Assembly (NCBI RefSeq): GCF_000184745.1 | Contig: NC_014931.1 | Location: 3,224,001-3,288,000, forward strand | Direction: 5' to 3' | Length of the DNA: 64,000 nucleotides | Source of the DNA: Variovorax paradoxus EPS | Lineage (GTDB): Bacteria; Pseudomonadota; Gammaproteobacteria; Burkholderiales; Burkholderiaceae_C | In this document: positions 8,408 through 23,700 of the stretch, one piece after another | Numbering within the stretch: position 1 is the first letter of the stretch | Layout of the letters: each line of letters begins with the position of its first letter | Program-made: the position numbers and the translations under genes | Notes under the pieces: model-generated | Seen by the model: the letters and a program-made list of their open reading frames with translations, nothing else | Told to the model about the DNA's origin: nothing | Database searches by the model: none

Positions 8408-10297
8408 GTGCCGTTGAACCATTCACTCCAGGGCGAGCGAGACGCTTATCTTTTTCGGGAAGGGACCCACTCCCGCCTGTATGACTTGCTGGGTTGTCAT
8501 CCGCAGGAAGAGGGCGGAGCCCACTTCGCGGTGTGGGCGCCGAACGCCGAATCTGTTTCCGTAGTGGGCGACTGGAACTACTGGTCCGGCGATGCCGATC
8601 CGCTGCAGCCCAGCCCCGACGGCACGGGCATCTGGCGCGGGCATGTGCCGCAAGCCGCCATCGGGCAGGCCTACAAGTACCGCATCCGTTCGCGCCATAA
8701 CGGCTACACGGTCGACAAGGCCGACCCGGTCGCCTTCAGCGCCGAGCCGCCGCCCGCCACCGCGTCGCGCATCTGCGAGCTTTCGTACAAATGGGGCGAT
8801 GCGGAATGGATGGCCAACCGCGGGCCCTTCAATGCGCTCGATGCGCCGCAGTCGGTGTACGAAGTGCACCTGGGCTCATGGCGCCGCAAGGACGGCCAGT
8901 TCCTCGGCTACCGCGAGATCGCGCACCAGCTGGCCGACTACGTGACGAAGATGGGCTTCACGCATGTGGAGCTCATGCCGGTGACCGAGCATCCGTTCTA
9001 CGGCTCGTGGGGCTACCAGACCACCGGCTACTTCGCGCCCACCGCGCGCTTCGGTTCGCCGCAGGACTTCATGTACCTCGTGGACCACCTGCACCAGCAG
9101 GGCATCGGCGTGCTGCTGGACTGGGTGCCCTCGCACTTTCCGACCGACGAGCACGGCCTGGGCTACTTCGACGGCACGCACCTGTACGAGCATGCCGATC
9201 CGCGCCAGGGCTTCCACCCCGAGTGGAGCTCGAGCATCTTCAATTACGGCCGGCCGGAGGTGCGCAGCTTCCTGGTGTCTTCGGGCCTGTTCTGGCTGGA
9301 CCTGTACCACCTCGATGGCCTGCGGGTGGACGCGGTCGCCTCCATGCTCTACCTCGACTACGCGCGCAAGCACGGCGAATGGATTCCCAACCGCCACGGC
9401 GGGCGCGAGAACCTGGAAGCCATCGACTTCCTGCAGACGCTGAACCGCGCCGTCTACCGCGAGCACCCCGACACCGTCACCGTGGCCGAGGAATCGACCG
9501 CCTGGCCGCGCGTCTCGCGCCCCACCGACATGGACGGCCTCGGCTTCGGCGAGAAATGGAACATGGGCTGGATGCACGACACGCTGGCCTACATGAAAGA
9601 GGACCCTGTCAACCGCAAGTACCACCACCACAAGCTGACCTTCTCGCTGGTGTATGCCTTCCACGAGAACTTCGTCCTGCCGCTCTCGCACGACGAGGTG
9701 GTGCACGGCAAGGGTTCGCTCATCAACAAGATGCCCGGCGACCCCTGGCAGCAGTTCGCCAACCTGCGGGCGCTCTACGGCTTCATGTGGGCGCACCCGG
9801 GCAAGAAGCTGCTCTTCATGGGCGGCGAGTTCGGCCAGCGCCGCGAGTGGACGCACGACGGCGAGCTCGAATGGTGGGTCTGCGAGCAGGAAGGGCACGG
9901 CGGCGTGCAGCGCCTGGTGGCACAGCTCAACCGCGTGTACCGCGCGGCGCCCGCGCTGCACCAGGTCGACTTCGCTTCGTCGGGCTTCGAGTGGGTCACG
10001 GCCAACGACGAGGCCCAGAGCGTGTTCGCGTTCCTGCGCAAGGCCGCCGACGGCAGCCCACCGCTGCTCGTGGTGAGCAACATGACCCCGGTGCCGCGCA
10101 CCAACTACCTGCTCGGCGTGCCGCTGGGCGGCCACTGGCGCGAGGTGATCAACACCGACGCCACCGAGTTCGGCGGCGCGGGCTGGGGCAATTTCGGGGG
10201 CGTCGAGGCGGCGCCCGTGCGTTCCCACGGACACAGGCAATCGGTGTGCATCACCTTGCCGCCCTTGTCCACGCTGATCCTGGAGCACCGGCCCTGA
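8408..10297 (+). CDS. glgB: 1,4-alpha-glucan branching enzyme
   Basis: A GH13 branching enzyme of 629 residues from the GTG at 8408, which has GAGGA at 8397-8401; a TTG at 8366 would add 14 residues. An N-terminal carbohydrate-binding-48 region (about 25-130) with W-A-P-N-A is followed by the TIM-barrel. Catalytic residues are D308 (G-L-R-V-D-A-V), E361 (A-E-E-S) and D429 ([11 protein letters not shown]). It cuts alpha-1,4 chains and re-attaches them by alpha-1,6 bonds. Its TGA overlaps the glgE ATG, and it heads the glucan/trehalose operon. It is shorter than enterobacterial GlgB because the extra N-terminal module is missing. Confidence 0.95.
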   Translation: MPLNHSLQGERDAYLFREGTHSRLYDLLGCHPQEEGGAHFAVWAPNAESVSVVGDWNYWSGDADPLQPSPDGTGIWRGHVPQAAIGQAYKYRIRSRHNGYTVDKADPVAFSAEPPPATASRICELSYKWGDAEWMANRGPFNALDAPQSVYEVHLGSWRRKDGQFLGYREIAHQLADYVTKMGFTHVELMPVTEHPFYGSWGYQTTGYFAPTARFGSPQDFMYLVDHLHQQGIGVLLDWVPSHFPTDEHGLGYFDGTHLYEHADPRQGFHPEWSSSIFNYGRPEVRSFLVSSGLFWLDLYHLDGLRVDAVASMLYLDYARKHGEWIPNRHGGRENLEAIDFLQTLNRAVYREHPDTVTVAEESTAWPRVSRPTDMDGLGFGEKWNMGWMHDTLAYMKEDPVNRKYHHHKLTFSLVYAFHENFVLPLSHDEVVHGKGSLINKMPGDPWQQFANLRALYGFMWAHPGKKLLFMGGEFGQRREWTHDGELEWWVCEQEGHGGVQRLVAQLNRVYRAAPALHQVDFASSGFEWVTANDEAQSVFAFLRKAADGSPPLLVVSNMTPVPRTNYLLGVPLGGHWREVINTDATEFGGAGWGNFGGVEAAPVRSHGHRQSVCITLPPLSTLILEHRP

Positions 10298-12366
10298 TGA
10301 AGAACATTTTCTCGACCAAGCCGCTCGCCGCCGCGAGCGCCCTCGATGGCACCGGCATCGGCTTCGACCATGGCGCCTCGCGCGCGGTCATCGACGCGGT
10401 GCTGCCCAACGTGGACAACGGCCGCTTCGCGGTCAAGTGCGTGGCGGGCGAGCGCGTGACGGTGCGCGCGCATTGCTTCACCGACGGCCACGACGTGCTG
10501 CGCGTGCAGCTGTGCTGGCGCGCGCAAGACCAGAACCAGAAGGAATTCCGCGAGGTGCCGATGAAGCCGCTGGTCAACGATGTGTGGGAGGCCGCGTTTT
10601 CCCCGCCGTCGGTGGGCCGCTACGTCTACACCGTGGTCGCGTGGGTCGATCCGTTCGAGTCGTGGCGCCACGAGATGACGCGCCGCGTCGACCCGCAGGA
10701 CGTGCGCATCGCCGCGCAGGTCGGCGCGCTCGAAATCGCCGCCGCGGCTGCCCGCGCCGAGGGCAGCGACCGCGCCGAGCTGCAGCGCTGGGCCACCGAA
10801 CTCGATGCCACGGCCGCCAACCCGGGCGCGGACGTGACATCGCTCAAGGCGCTGGCGCTGGACGACGAATACGCCGATCTGGTGCGCCGCCACCCCGACC
10901 GCCGGCATGCGGTGCGCCATCCGGTCGAACTGCCGCTGGTCGCGGATCGCGAACGCGCGCGCTTCAGCACCTGGTACGAACTCTTTCCGCGCTCGGCCGG
11001 CACCATGCCCGGTGTGCACGGCACCTTCAGGGACGTGGAGGCGCGCCTGCCGGCCATCGCCGCGATGGGCTTCGACGTGCTGTATTTCCCGCCGATCCAT
11101 CCGGTCGGCCGCATGCAGCGAAAAGGCCCGAACAATGCGCTCGAAGCCGGACCCGATGACGTGGGCAGCCCCTGGGCCATCGGCGCGGCCGAGGGCGGGC
11201 ACAAGTCGATCCTGCCGGCGCTCGGCACCGAAGAAGACTTTCGGCACCTGCTCGCGCGCGCGGCCGACCACGGGCTGGAGATCGCGCTGGACATCGCCTT
11301 CCAGTGCGCGCCCGACCACCCCTACGTGAAGGCGCACCCCGACTGGTTCCGCTGGCGCCCCGACGGCACGGTGCAGTACGCGGAGAACCCGCCCAAGAAG
11401 TACCAGGACATCTACCCCTTCAACTTCGAGTGCGAGGACTGGCGCGGCCTCTGGGCCGAACTCAAGAGCGTGTTCGACCACTGGATCGGGGAGGGCGTGC
11501 GCATCTTCCGCGTGGACAACCCGCACACCAAGGCCTTCCCGTTCTGGGAGTGGGTCATCGGCGAAGTGAAGCGCGAGCACCCCGACACCATCTTCCTGGC
11601 CGAAGCCTTCACCCGGCCGAAGGTGATGCACCGGCTCGCGAAGCTGGGCTTCTCGCAGAGCTACACCTACTTCACCTGGCGCAACACGAAAGAGGAGCTG
11701 CAGGCTTACTTCACCGAACTCTCGACCGCGCCCGGCATCGACTACTTCCGCCCCAATGCCTGGCCCAACACGCCGGACATCCTGCACGAGCAGTTGCAGA
11801 CCGGCGAGCCCGCGGTGTACATGTCGCGCCTCGTGCTGGCCGCCACGCTCGCGGCCAACTACGGCATCTACGGGCCGGCCTACGAACTGCGCGAGCACCT
11901 GCCGCGCGGCCCGGGCAGCGAGGAGTACCTCGACTCCGAGAAGTACCAGCTGCGCCACTGGAACCACGACGACCCGGCCAGCCTTGCGCCTTTCATCGCG
12001 CGGGTGAACCGAATCCGCCGCGAGAACCCGGCGCTGCAGCGCGACCGGGGCCTGCGCTTTTTGCACGTGGACAACGACCAGTTGCTCGCCTATGCCAAGG
12101 CATCGCCGGACGGCGACAACGTGGTGGTCACCGTGGTCAACCTCGACCCGCACAACGCCCAGTGGGGCTGGGTCGGGCTGGAGCCCGCGAGCGTGGGCGT
12201 GAAGGACGGGCAGCCGTTCCAGATGCACGACCTGCTGAGCGGCCAGCGCTTCACCTGGCAGGGCGACTGGCACTACGTGAGGCTCGATCCGCACAGCGTG
12301 CCGGCGCACATCTTCGTGGTGCGTCGCCGACATGGCGACGAGCGCGACTTCGACTACTTCCTGTAG
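10297..12366 (+). CDS. glgE: Alpha-1,4-glucan:maltose-1-phosphate maltosyltransferase
   Basis: A 689-residue GH13_3 enzyme that extends alpha-1,4-glucan by two glucose units from maltose-1-phosphate. The nucleophile is D407 (R-I-F-R-V-D-N-P-H-T-K) and the acid/base E436 (F-L-A-E-A-F-T-R-P-K); both motifs are diagnostic of GlgE. The N-terminal immunoglobulin-like domain and a helical insertion (about 145-195) precede the barrel. Its ATG overlaps the glgB stop. The donor would be made by the TreS-maltokinase fusion encoded next. Its stop codon TAG lies within the first copy of an octanucleotide repeat array. Confidence 0.95.
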   Translation: MKNIFSTKPLAAASALDGTGIGFDHGASRAVIDAVLPNVDNGRFAVKCVAGERVTVRAHCFTDGHDVLRVQLCWRAQDQNQKEFREVPMKPLVNDVWEAAFSPPSVGRYVYTVVAWVDPFESWRHEMTRRVDPQDVRIAAQVGALEIAAAAARAEGSDRAELQRWATELDATAANPGADVTSLKALALDDEYADLVRRHPDRRHAVRHPVELPLVADRERARFSTWYELFPRSAGTMPGVHGTFRDVEARLPAIAAMGFDVLYFPPIHPVGRMQRKGPNNALEAGPDDVGSPWAIGAAEGGHKSILPALGTEEDFRHLLARAADHGLEIALDIAFQCAPDHPYVKAHPDWFRWRPDGTVQYAENPPKKYQDIYPFNFECEDWRGLWAELKSVFDHWIGEGVRIFRVDNPHTKAFPFWEWVIGEVKREHPDTIFLAEAFTRPKVMHRLAKLGFSQSYTYFTWRNTKEELQAYFTELSTAPGIDYFRPNAWPNTPDILHEQLQTGEPAVYMSRLVLAATLAANYGIYGPAYELREHLPRGPGSEEYLDSEKYQLRHWNHDDPASLAPFIARVNRIRRENPALQRDRGLRFLHVDNDQLLAYAKASPDGDNVVVTVVNLDPHNAQWGWVGLEPASVGVKDGQPFQMHDLLSGQRFTWQGDWHYVRLDPHSVPAHIFVVRRRHGDERDFDYFL

Positions 12367-12444
12367 CCGAGAAGCCGAGAAGCCGAGAAGCCGAGAAGCC
12401 GAGAAGCCGAGAAGCCAAGAAGCCAAGAAGCCGAGAAGCCGAGA
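12365..12444 (+). repeat. Octanucleotide tandem array (AGCCGAGA) x10
   Basis: Ten head-to-tail copies of an eight-base unit occupy 12365-12444: six perfect copies, two copies with G-to-A (AGCCAAGA), and two perfect copies. It begins in the glgE stop codon and ends 33 bases before treS. The plus strand contains no T in the array, so the transcript should be poorly structured. Confidence 0.95.
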
Positions 12445-12477
12445 AACAACAAAGAAACGAAGGAAGGTTTGTCGCCC

Positions 12478-15789
<3,312 letters not shown>

Positions 15790-15856
15790 TCCGGCGACAC
15801 GACGCGGACGACACGAACGCACGACACACACAACACGACATCGAGGAAGAACACAC
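15790..15856 (+). other. T-poor low-complexity spacer
   Basis: The 67-base spacer between treS-mak and the membrane protein gene is built of ACGAC/ACAC-type short repeats with only about two T residues on the plus strand. It ends in GAGGAAG, the ribosome site of the next gene. No hairpin or terminator is apparent, so transcription probably continues through it. Confidence 0.7.
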
Positions 15857-16603
15857 ATGGAAAATTTCGGCATTCACCTGGAGCCGCTGCGCGCCATCCT
15901 CTACCAGGTCGGCGCCTTCATTCCGCGCCTCCTGATCGGGCTGGTGGTCGTCGTCGCCGGCTGGCTCATCGCCAAGGCGGCGCGCTTCGCGGTCACCAAG
16001 GCGCTGCGCGCCATCAACTTCAACGTGCTCACCGAGCGCGCGGGCCTCGACAACTTCCTGCGCCAGGGGGGCCTCGCAGGCGACACGAGCAGCGTGTTCG
16101 GCATCCTCACCTACTGGCTGGTGATCCTGGCCTCGCTGCTCATCGCCTTCAACGGCATGGGCCTGAGCTACATCGCGGACCTCCTGGGGCGCATCGTCTG
16201 GTTCGTTCCGAACGTGTTCGTGGCGCTCCTGGTGCTGGCCTTCGGCTCGTACTTCGCGCGCTTCGTGGGCGAGGCGGTGTCCAGCTATTTCCGCGGCGTG
16301 AAGATGCAGGACGCGGTGGCGTTCGGCAAGGTCGCGCAGTACGCGGTGATGGCCTTCGTGATCCTGATTGCGCTCGACCAGATCAAGGTGGGCGGCGACA
16401 TCGTGCGCGAAAGCTTCCTCGTGATCCTGGCGGGCGTGGTTTTTGCACTGGCCCTGGCATTCGGGCTCGCCGGCAAGGACTGGGCGAAGGCGCAGATCGA
16501 GCGCTGGTGGCCCAGGCAAATCAAGGACAGCAAGGCGCCGACGCCCGGAGTGACGCCCGTGGGCACCCCTCCGCGATTCGACAGCGACCGGCCGCCGCGC
16601 TGA
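15857..16603 (+). CDS. Small membrane protein, conserved TM-helix (CmpX/MscS-like)
   Basis: A 248-residue integral membrane protein with four clear hydrophobic helices (about 22-45, 85-108, 115-140 and 165-210 as a longer pair region) and a basic, proline-rich C-terminal tail. The pattern of glycine-rich amphipathic helices matches the conserved TM-helix repeat (PF05552) found in CmpX-type mechanosensitive channel relatives; the soluble MscS beta domain is absent. GAGGAAG precedes the ATG. Its place within an osmolyte (trehalose) operon fits a role in osmotic response, which is inference. Confidence 0.75.
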   Translation: MENFGIHLEPLRAILYQVGAFIPRLLIGLVVVVAGWLIAKAARFAVTKALRAINFNVLTERAGLDNFLRQGGLAGDTSSVFGILTYWLVILASLLIAFNGMGLSYIADLLGRIVWFVPNVFVALLVLAFGSYFARFVGEAVSSYFRGVKMQDAVAFGKVAQYAVMAFVILIALDQIKVGGDIVRESFLVILAGVVFALALAFGLAGKDWAKAQIERWWPRQIKDSKAPTPGVTPVGTPPRFDSDRPPR

Positions 16604-16677
16604 ACCGATGAAGAGCGAACGCTGAACAAATGACCGAACAAACGACTGCACGAACGACTGAAACACCGGCTTCCTGA
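16604..16677 (+). other. Low-complexity spacer with GAACGACTGA-like repeats
   Basis: This 74-base spacer repeats GAAC/ACGACTG elements and is poor in T. It is the third low-complexity spacer within the glucan cluster. No clear Shine-Dalgarno precedes the glgX ATG at 16678. Confidence 0.6.
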
Positions 16678-18840
<2,163 letters not shown>

Positions 18841-18895
18841 GCCGCCGGGCCGTTCCCAAGGCGAATGCCGCAGCGCGAAGCGCGGAGGCCAACCA

Positions 18896-20734
18896 ATGAG
18901 CGCCCATTCGCATCGCATGCCGTTCGGCGCCACGGTGCAGGCCGACGGCGTGGCGTTCGCGCTCTGGGCGCCGTCAGCGGAAACCATCGTGCTCGAACAC
19001 CAATCCGAGTCCCGGCCGATGACCCGCGACGGCGGCTGGCATCGCCTGACGGTGCCGAGCGCCAAGCCCGGTGACCGCTACAGCTACCGCCTTGCCGACG
19101 GCACCCGCGTGCCCGACCCGGCCTCGCGCTGCAACCCCGACGACGTGCACGGCCCGAGCCTGGTGATCGACCCGGCACGGTTCGCATGGACCGACGACGG
19201 CTGGCGCGGCCGGCCATGGGAAGAGGCGGTGGTCTACGAAATGCACGTCGGCACCTTCACCGACGAGGGCACCTTCAACGCGGCGCGCGAGCGCCTGGGT
19301 GCGCTCGCCGAACTCGGCATCACCGCCCTCGAAATCATGCCGCTCGCGGATTTCCCGGGCCGGCGTAACTGGGGCTACGACGGCGTGCTGCACTACGCGC
19401 CCGATGCCTCCTACGGCACGCCCGACGAATTGAAGGCGCTGGTCGACACGGCGCACTCGCTCGGCTTGATGGTGCTGATCGACGTGGTCTACAACCACTT
19501 CGGCCCGGAGGGCAACTACCTGCACGCCTACTGCCCCGAGTTCTTCAACGCCGGCAAGCAGACGCCGTGGGGCGCGGCGATCAACTTCGACGGGCCGCAA
19601 TCGCGCACGGTGCGCGACTTCTTCGTGCACAACGCGCTCTACTGGATCGAGGAGTTCCGCTTCGACGGCCTCCGCATGGATGCGATCCACGCGATTCACG
19701 ATGAGACCCGGCCGCACATCGTGCGGGAGATCCGCGAGGCGATCGATGCCGGTCCGGGGCGGGAACGCCATGTGCACCTGGTGCTGGAAAACGAGACCAA
19801 CCAGGCGTCGATGCTTGCGCGCGACGGCCGCGGCCAGCCCGTGGCCGGCACCGCGCAATGGAACGACGACCTGCACCACGCGGTGCACGTGCTGGCCACC
19901 GGCGAGCGCGACGGCTATTACATCGACTACGCCGACGAGCCGGTGCGGCGCCTCGCGCTCGCGCTGGCCGAGGGCTTCATCTACCAGGGGCAGGCTTCGG
20001 CATTCCGCCAGGGCGAGCCGAGGGGCGAGGCGAGCACCGGCCTGCCGCCGCAGGCCTTCGTGTCGTTCCTGCAGACGCACGACCAGGTCGGCAACCGCGC
20101 ATTCGGCGAGCGCATCCACGCGCTGGGCGATCCGGTGCTGGTGCGCGCGGCCATGGCCTGCCTGCTGCTGTCGCCGCATGTGCCGATGCTCTTCATGGGC
20201 GACGAGTTCGCTGCCTCCACGCCGTTCCAGTACTTCTGCGACTTCGGGCCGGAGCTGGCGAACGCGGTGTCCGAAGGGCGGCGCTCGGAGTTCGGCGGCT
20301 TCGCGGCCTTCAAGGACGAAGCGGCCCGCGCGCGCATTCCCGATCCGAACGCCGAGGCGACTTTCCTCGCCTCGAAGCTGCGCTGGCGCGAGCGCGGCAC
20401 ACGCGCGCATTTCTCGCGCCTCTGCGAGGTGCAGCAGCTGCTGGACCTGCGCCACAAGCGAATCGTTCCGCACCTGGCGGGGATGGCAGGCGCTGGCACC
20501 TTCCGCTGCGAAAACGACACGCTGCGCGTGCAATGGGACCTCGGGCCCGTCGCCGAAGGCGCGCCGCCGCTGCGGCTGCACATGCTGGCCCACTTCGGGG
20601 CCGAGCCGGCAGAGGGCGTGGAGATGCCGCCCGGCGAGACGATCCACAGCGATGGCGTCGGCGGCCGTGAAGGCGCACGGCAACTCGCGCGTGGCGCGGT
20701 GCATGTGACGCTGGAGGCAGTGCATGGTGGATGA
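18896..20734 (+). CDS. treZ: Malto-oligosyltrehalose trehalohydrolase
   Basis: A 612-residue GH13_10 enzyme that releases trehalose from maltooligosyltrehalose. The ATG at 18896 has GGAGG at 18884-18888; an in-frame GTG at 18827 would overlap glgX but has no better support. An N-terminal beta domain (F-G-A-x-V) is followed by the barrel, with D262 (G-L-R-M-D-A-I-H) and E298 (V-L-E-N-E). T-H-D-Q-V-G-N-R carries the third acidic residue. It overlaps the malQ-treY gene by 11 bases, coupling synthesis of the two partner activities. Confidence 0.93.
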   Translation: MSAHSHRMPFGATVQADGVAFALWAPSAETIVLEHQSESRPMTRDGGWHRLTVPSAKPGDRYSYRLADGTRVPDPASRCNPDDVHGPSLVIDPARFAWTDDGWRGRPWEEAVVYEMHVGTFTDEGTFNAARERLGALAELGITALEIMPLADFPGRRNWGYDGVLHYAPDASYGTPDELKALVDTAHSLGLMVLIDVVYNHFGPEGNYLHAYCPEFFNAGKQTPWGAAINFDGPQSRTVRDFFVHNALYWIEEFRFDGLRMDAIHAIHDETRPHIVREIREAIDAGPGRERHVHLVLENETNQASMLARDGRGQPVAGTAQWNDDLHHAVHVLATGERDGYYIDYADEPVRRLALALAEGFIYQGQASAFRQGEPRGEASTGLPPQAFVSFLQTHDQVGNRAFGERIHALGDPVLVRAAMACLLLSPHVPMLFMGDEFAASTPFQYFCDFGPELANAVSEGRRSEFGGFAAFKDEAARARIPDPNAEATFLASKLRWRERGTRAHFSRLCEVQQLLDLRHKRIVPHLAGMAGAGTFRCENDTLRVQWDLGPVAEGAPPLRLHMLAHFGAEPAEGVEMPPGETIHSDGVGGREGARQLARGAVHVTLEAVHGG

Positions 20735-23700
20735 GGCGAATCACGGCCCGGTCGGCGGCGATCTCGGGCGGTTGTGCGAACACTTCGGCATTGCGACAGG
20801 TTATTTCGACGCTTTCGGCGTGCGGTGCGAAGTCTCCGCACGGAGCCTCGTCGCGCTGCTCGGCGAATTCGGCGTGAAGCTCGACAACGCGGGCGATGCA
20901 GGCCGTGCACTCGACGTAGCACGCCGTGCGCGCTGGGCCGAGGCATTGCCGCCTGTGCAGGTCGTGCAGGCCGGCAATCCCGCATGGTCGGTGACGCTGC
21001 GGGTGCCGGCTTCGATGGGCCGGCTGCGCTGGCGGATCGGCGACGAGCACGGACGGGAAGTCGAAGGCGAGGTCGATGCCGACACGCTGCATGAAAACGG
21101 CCGAAGCGAGATCGACGGAACGCTGCTGTGCGAACGCGTGCTGCATGTGCCGCTCGCGCTCGAAGCCGGCTACCACCGGCTGCGCATCGAGGGCCTTCGC
21201 GGCGAAACGCTGCTGCTCGCCACGCCGGGCCACTGCTATCGGCCGCCCGCGGTGCGCGAGGGCGGCCGCGTCTGGGGCACGGCGGTGCAGCTCTACAGCC
21301 TGCGCTCGCCGCGCAACTGGGGCATCGGCGATTTCGGCGATCTGGAAGACCTCGCGGTGCGCATGTCGGCGCAGGGTGCCGACGTGATCGGCCTCAACCC
21401 GCTGCATGCGCTGTTCGCGAGCACGCCGTCGAACGCGAGCCCGTACAGCCCGTCGTCGCGCCAGCAACTCAACGTGCTCTACATCGATGTCGAAGCGGTC
21501 GACGGCTTCGCGGACTGCGCGCCGGCCCGCGACCGGGTGCATTCGCCCGACTTCCAGGCGCGGCTCGCGGCACTGCGCGCGGCGCCGTTGGTCGACTACG
21601 CCGGCGTGGCCCAGGCCAAGTTCGAAGTGCTGGCCTTGCTCTTCGGCGATTTCTGCGCGCGGCACCTGCCCGCCGAGGGCGCGCCCAGCGAGGAGGGCCG
21701 GGCATTCCTGGCCTTCGTCGCGGAGCGCGGCGAGGCGCTGCGGCAGCACGCGCTGTTCGAAACGCTGCAGGCCCACTTTCTTGAGACCGAAGGCGGCGCG
21801 TGGGATTGGCACGACTGGCCCGCGGCCTGGCGCGACGCCGATTCTGCCGAGGTGACCGCCTTTGCCGTCGCGCACGCACAGCGCGTGCAGTTCCACCAGT
21901 ACCTGCAATGGCTCGCGACGCGGCAACTGGCGCGGGTGGCGGCACGCTGCGAAGCGCTCGGCATGGGCGTCGGCCTGTACGTGGATCTCGCGGTGTCGGT
22001 CGACCGCGCCGGCTCCGACACCTGGGGCGCGCAGCGGGTGTTCGCGGACGGCGCCAGCGTCGGCGCGCCGCCCGACGAGTTCAACCCCGCGGGCCAGGGC
22101 TGGGGCCTGCCGCCGCTGCGGCCCGACCGCCTGCGTGAAGACGGCTACCGCTTCTTCATCGAGACGCTGCGCGCCGGCATGCGCGGCGCGGGCGCACTGC
22201 GCATCGACCATGTGATGGGACTGATGCGGCTCTTCTGGATTCCGCAGGGCCGCAGCGCCCGCGAGGGCGCGTACGTGTATTACCCGCTCGCGGAGATGCT
22301 GGCCATCGTCGCGATCGAGAGCCACCGGCACCGCTGCATGGTCGTGGGCGAAGACCTCGGCACCGTCGAGGACGCGGTGCGCGAGGCGCTGGCCCGTGCA
22401 GACGTGCTCTCGTACCGGCTGCTGTATTTCGAGAAGCGCCACGACGGCGGCTTCAAGCCGCCGGAGGCCTATCCGGCGGCTGCGCTGGTTGCAATCAGCA
22501 CGCACGACCTCGCGACCTTCGCCGGGTGGTGGACCGCCGCCGACCTGCGCGAGCGGCTCGCGCTCGACCTGTTCCCCGACCCCGCCATCTTCGACAAGCA
22601 ATTGATGGACCGGGCGCGGGAGCGCATCGAACTGACGCAGGCCTTGCAGCACGCCGGACTGCTCTCGCGCGAGGAGGCGGCAGAGGCCGCAGGGCTCGCG
22701 ATGCCGTCGCCGCGCCTCGTCGAGGCGGCGCATGCCTTCCTGGCCGCGACGCCCTCGGCGCTGCTGATGGTGCAGCTCGAAGACGTGGCCGGCGTGGTGG
22801 CGCAGGCCAACATGCCCGGCACGGTGGACCAGCATCCGAACTGGCGGCGCAAGCTCCCCGAACCGGTCGCCGTGCTGGCGAACGGCGACGGCATGCGCGG
22901 GCTGGGCGAGGCGCTGCGCGCAGCGCGGCCACGCCGCATCGATGCCGGCGAAGGCGAATCGCCCGGCCTGCAGACCCGCGTGCCGCGCGCCACCTACCGG
23001 CTGCAGTTCCACAAGGACTTCGGCTTCGACGATGCGATCCGCGTGCTGCCGTACCTTGCGAAGCTGGGGGTGAGCCATGTGTACTGCTCGCCGATCCAGC
23101 GCGCGCGGCCGGGCAGCATGCATGGCTACGACGTGGTGGCGCATGCCGAGGTGAACCCCGAGCTTGGCGGCGAGGAGGGCTTTGCGCGCTTCGTCGCGGC
23201 GCTGAAGGCGAACGGCCTCGGCCAGTTGCTGGACATGGTGCCCAACCACATGGGCGTGTTCGGCGCCGACAACGCGTGGTGGATGGACGTGCTGGAGAAC
23301 GGGCCGGCTTCGCTTTTTGCGCAGCACTTCGACATCGACTGGCATCCGCTCAATGTCGAGCTGACCGGCAAGGTGCTGCTGCCGGTGCTGGGCGTGCACT
23401 ACGGCGAGGCGCTGGACAACGGCGAGCTCGTGCTGCGCTTCGAGGACGCCACGGGCAGCTTCGCCGTCACCTATTACGACCATCGGTTTCCGCTTGCGCC
23501 GGAGAGCTATCCGGTGGTGCTGGAGCGGGCGCTCTCGCGGCTCGGCGATGCGGCGGCTGCGGCGCGGCTCGCCAGCCTTTCGACGGCGTTCGGGCACCTG
23601 CCGCCGCGGGACACGAGCGATCCGAAGGCGCAGGCCGAACGCGTGCGCGACAAGGAACTGCTCAAGGCCCGGCTCGCGCGCCTCGCGGAGCGCCATCCGG

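Noticed and set aside
12365..12444. The tandem array as a CRISPR or REP element
   Set aside because: Units are contiguous with no spacers and no dyad, so neither type fits.
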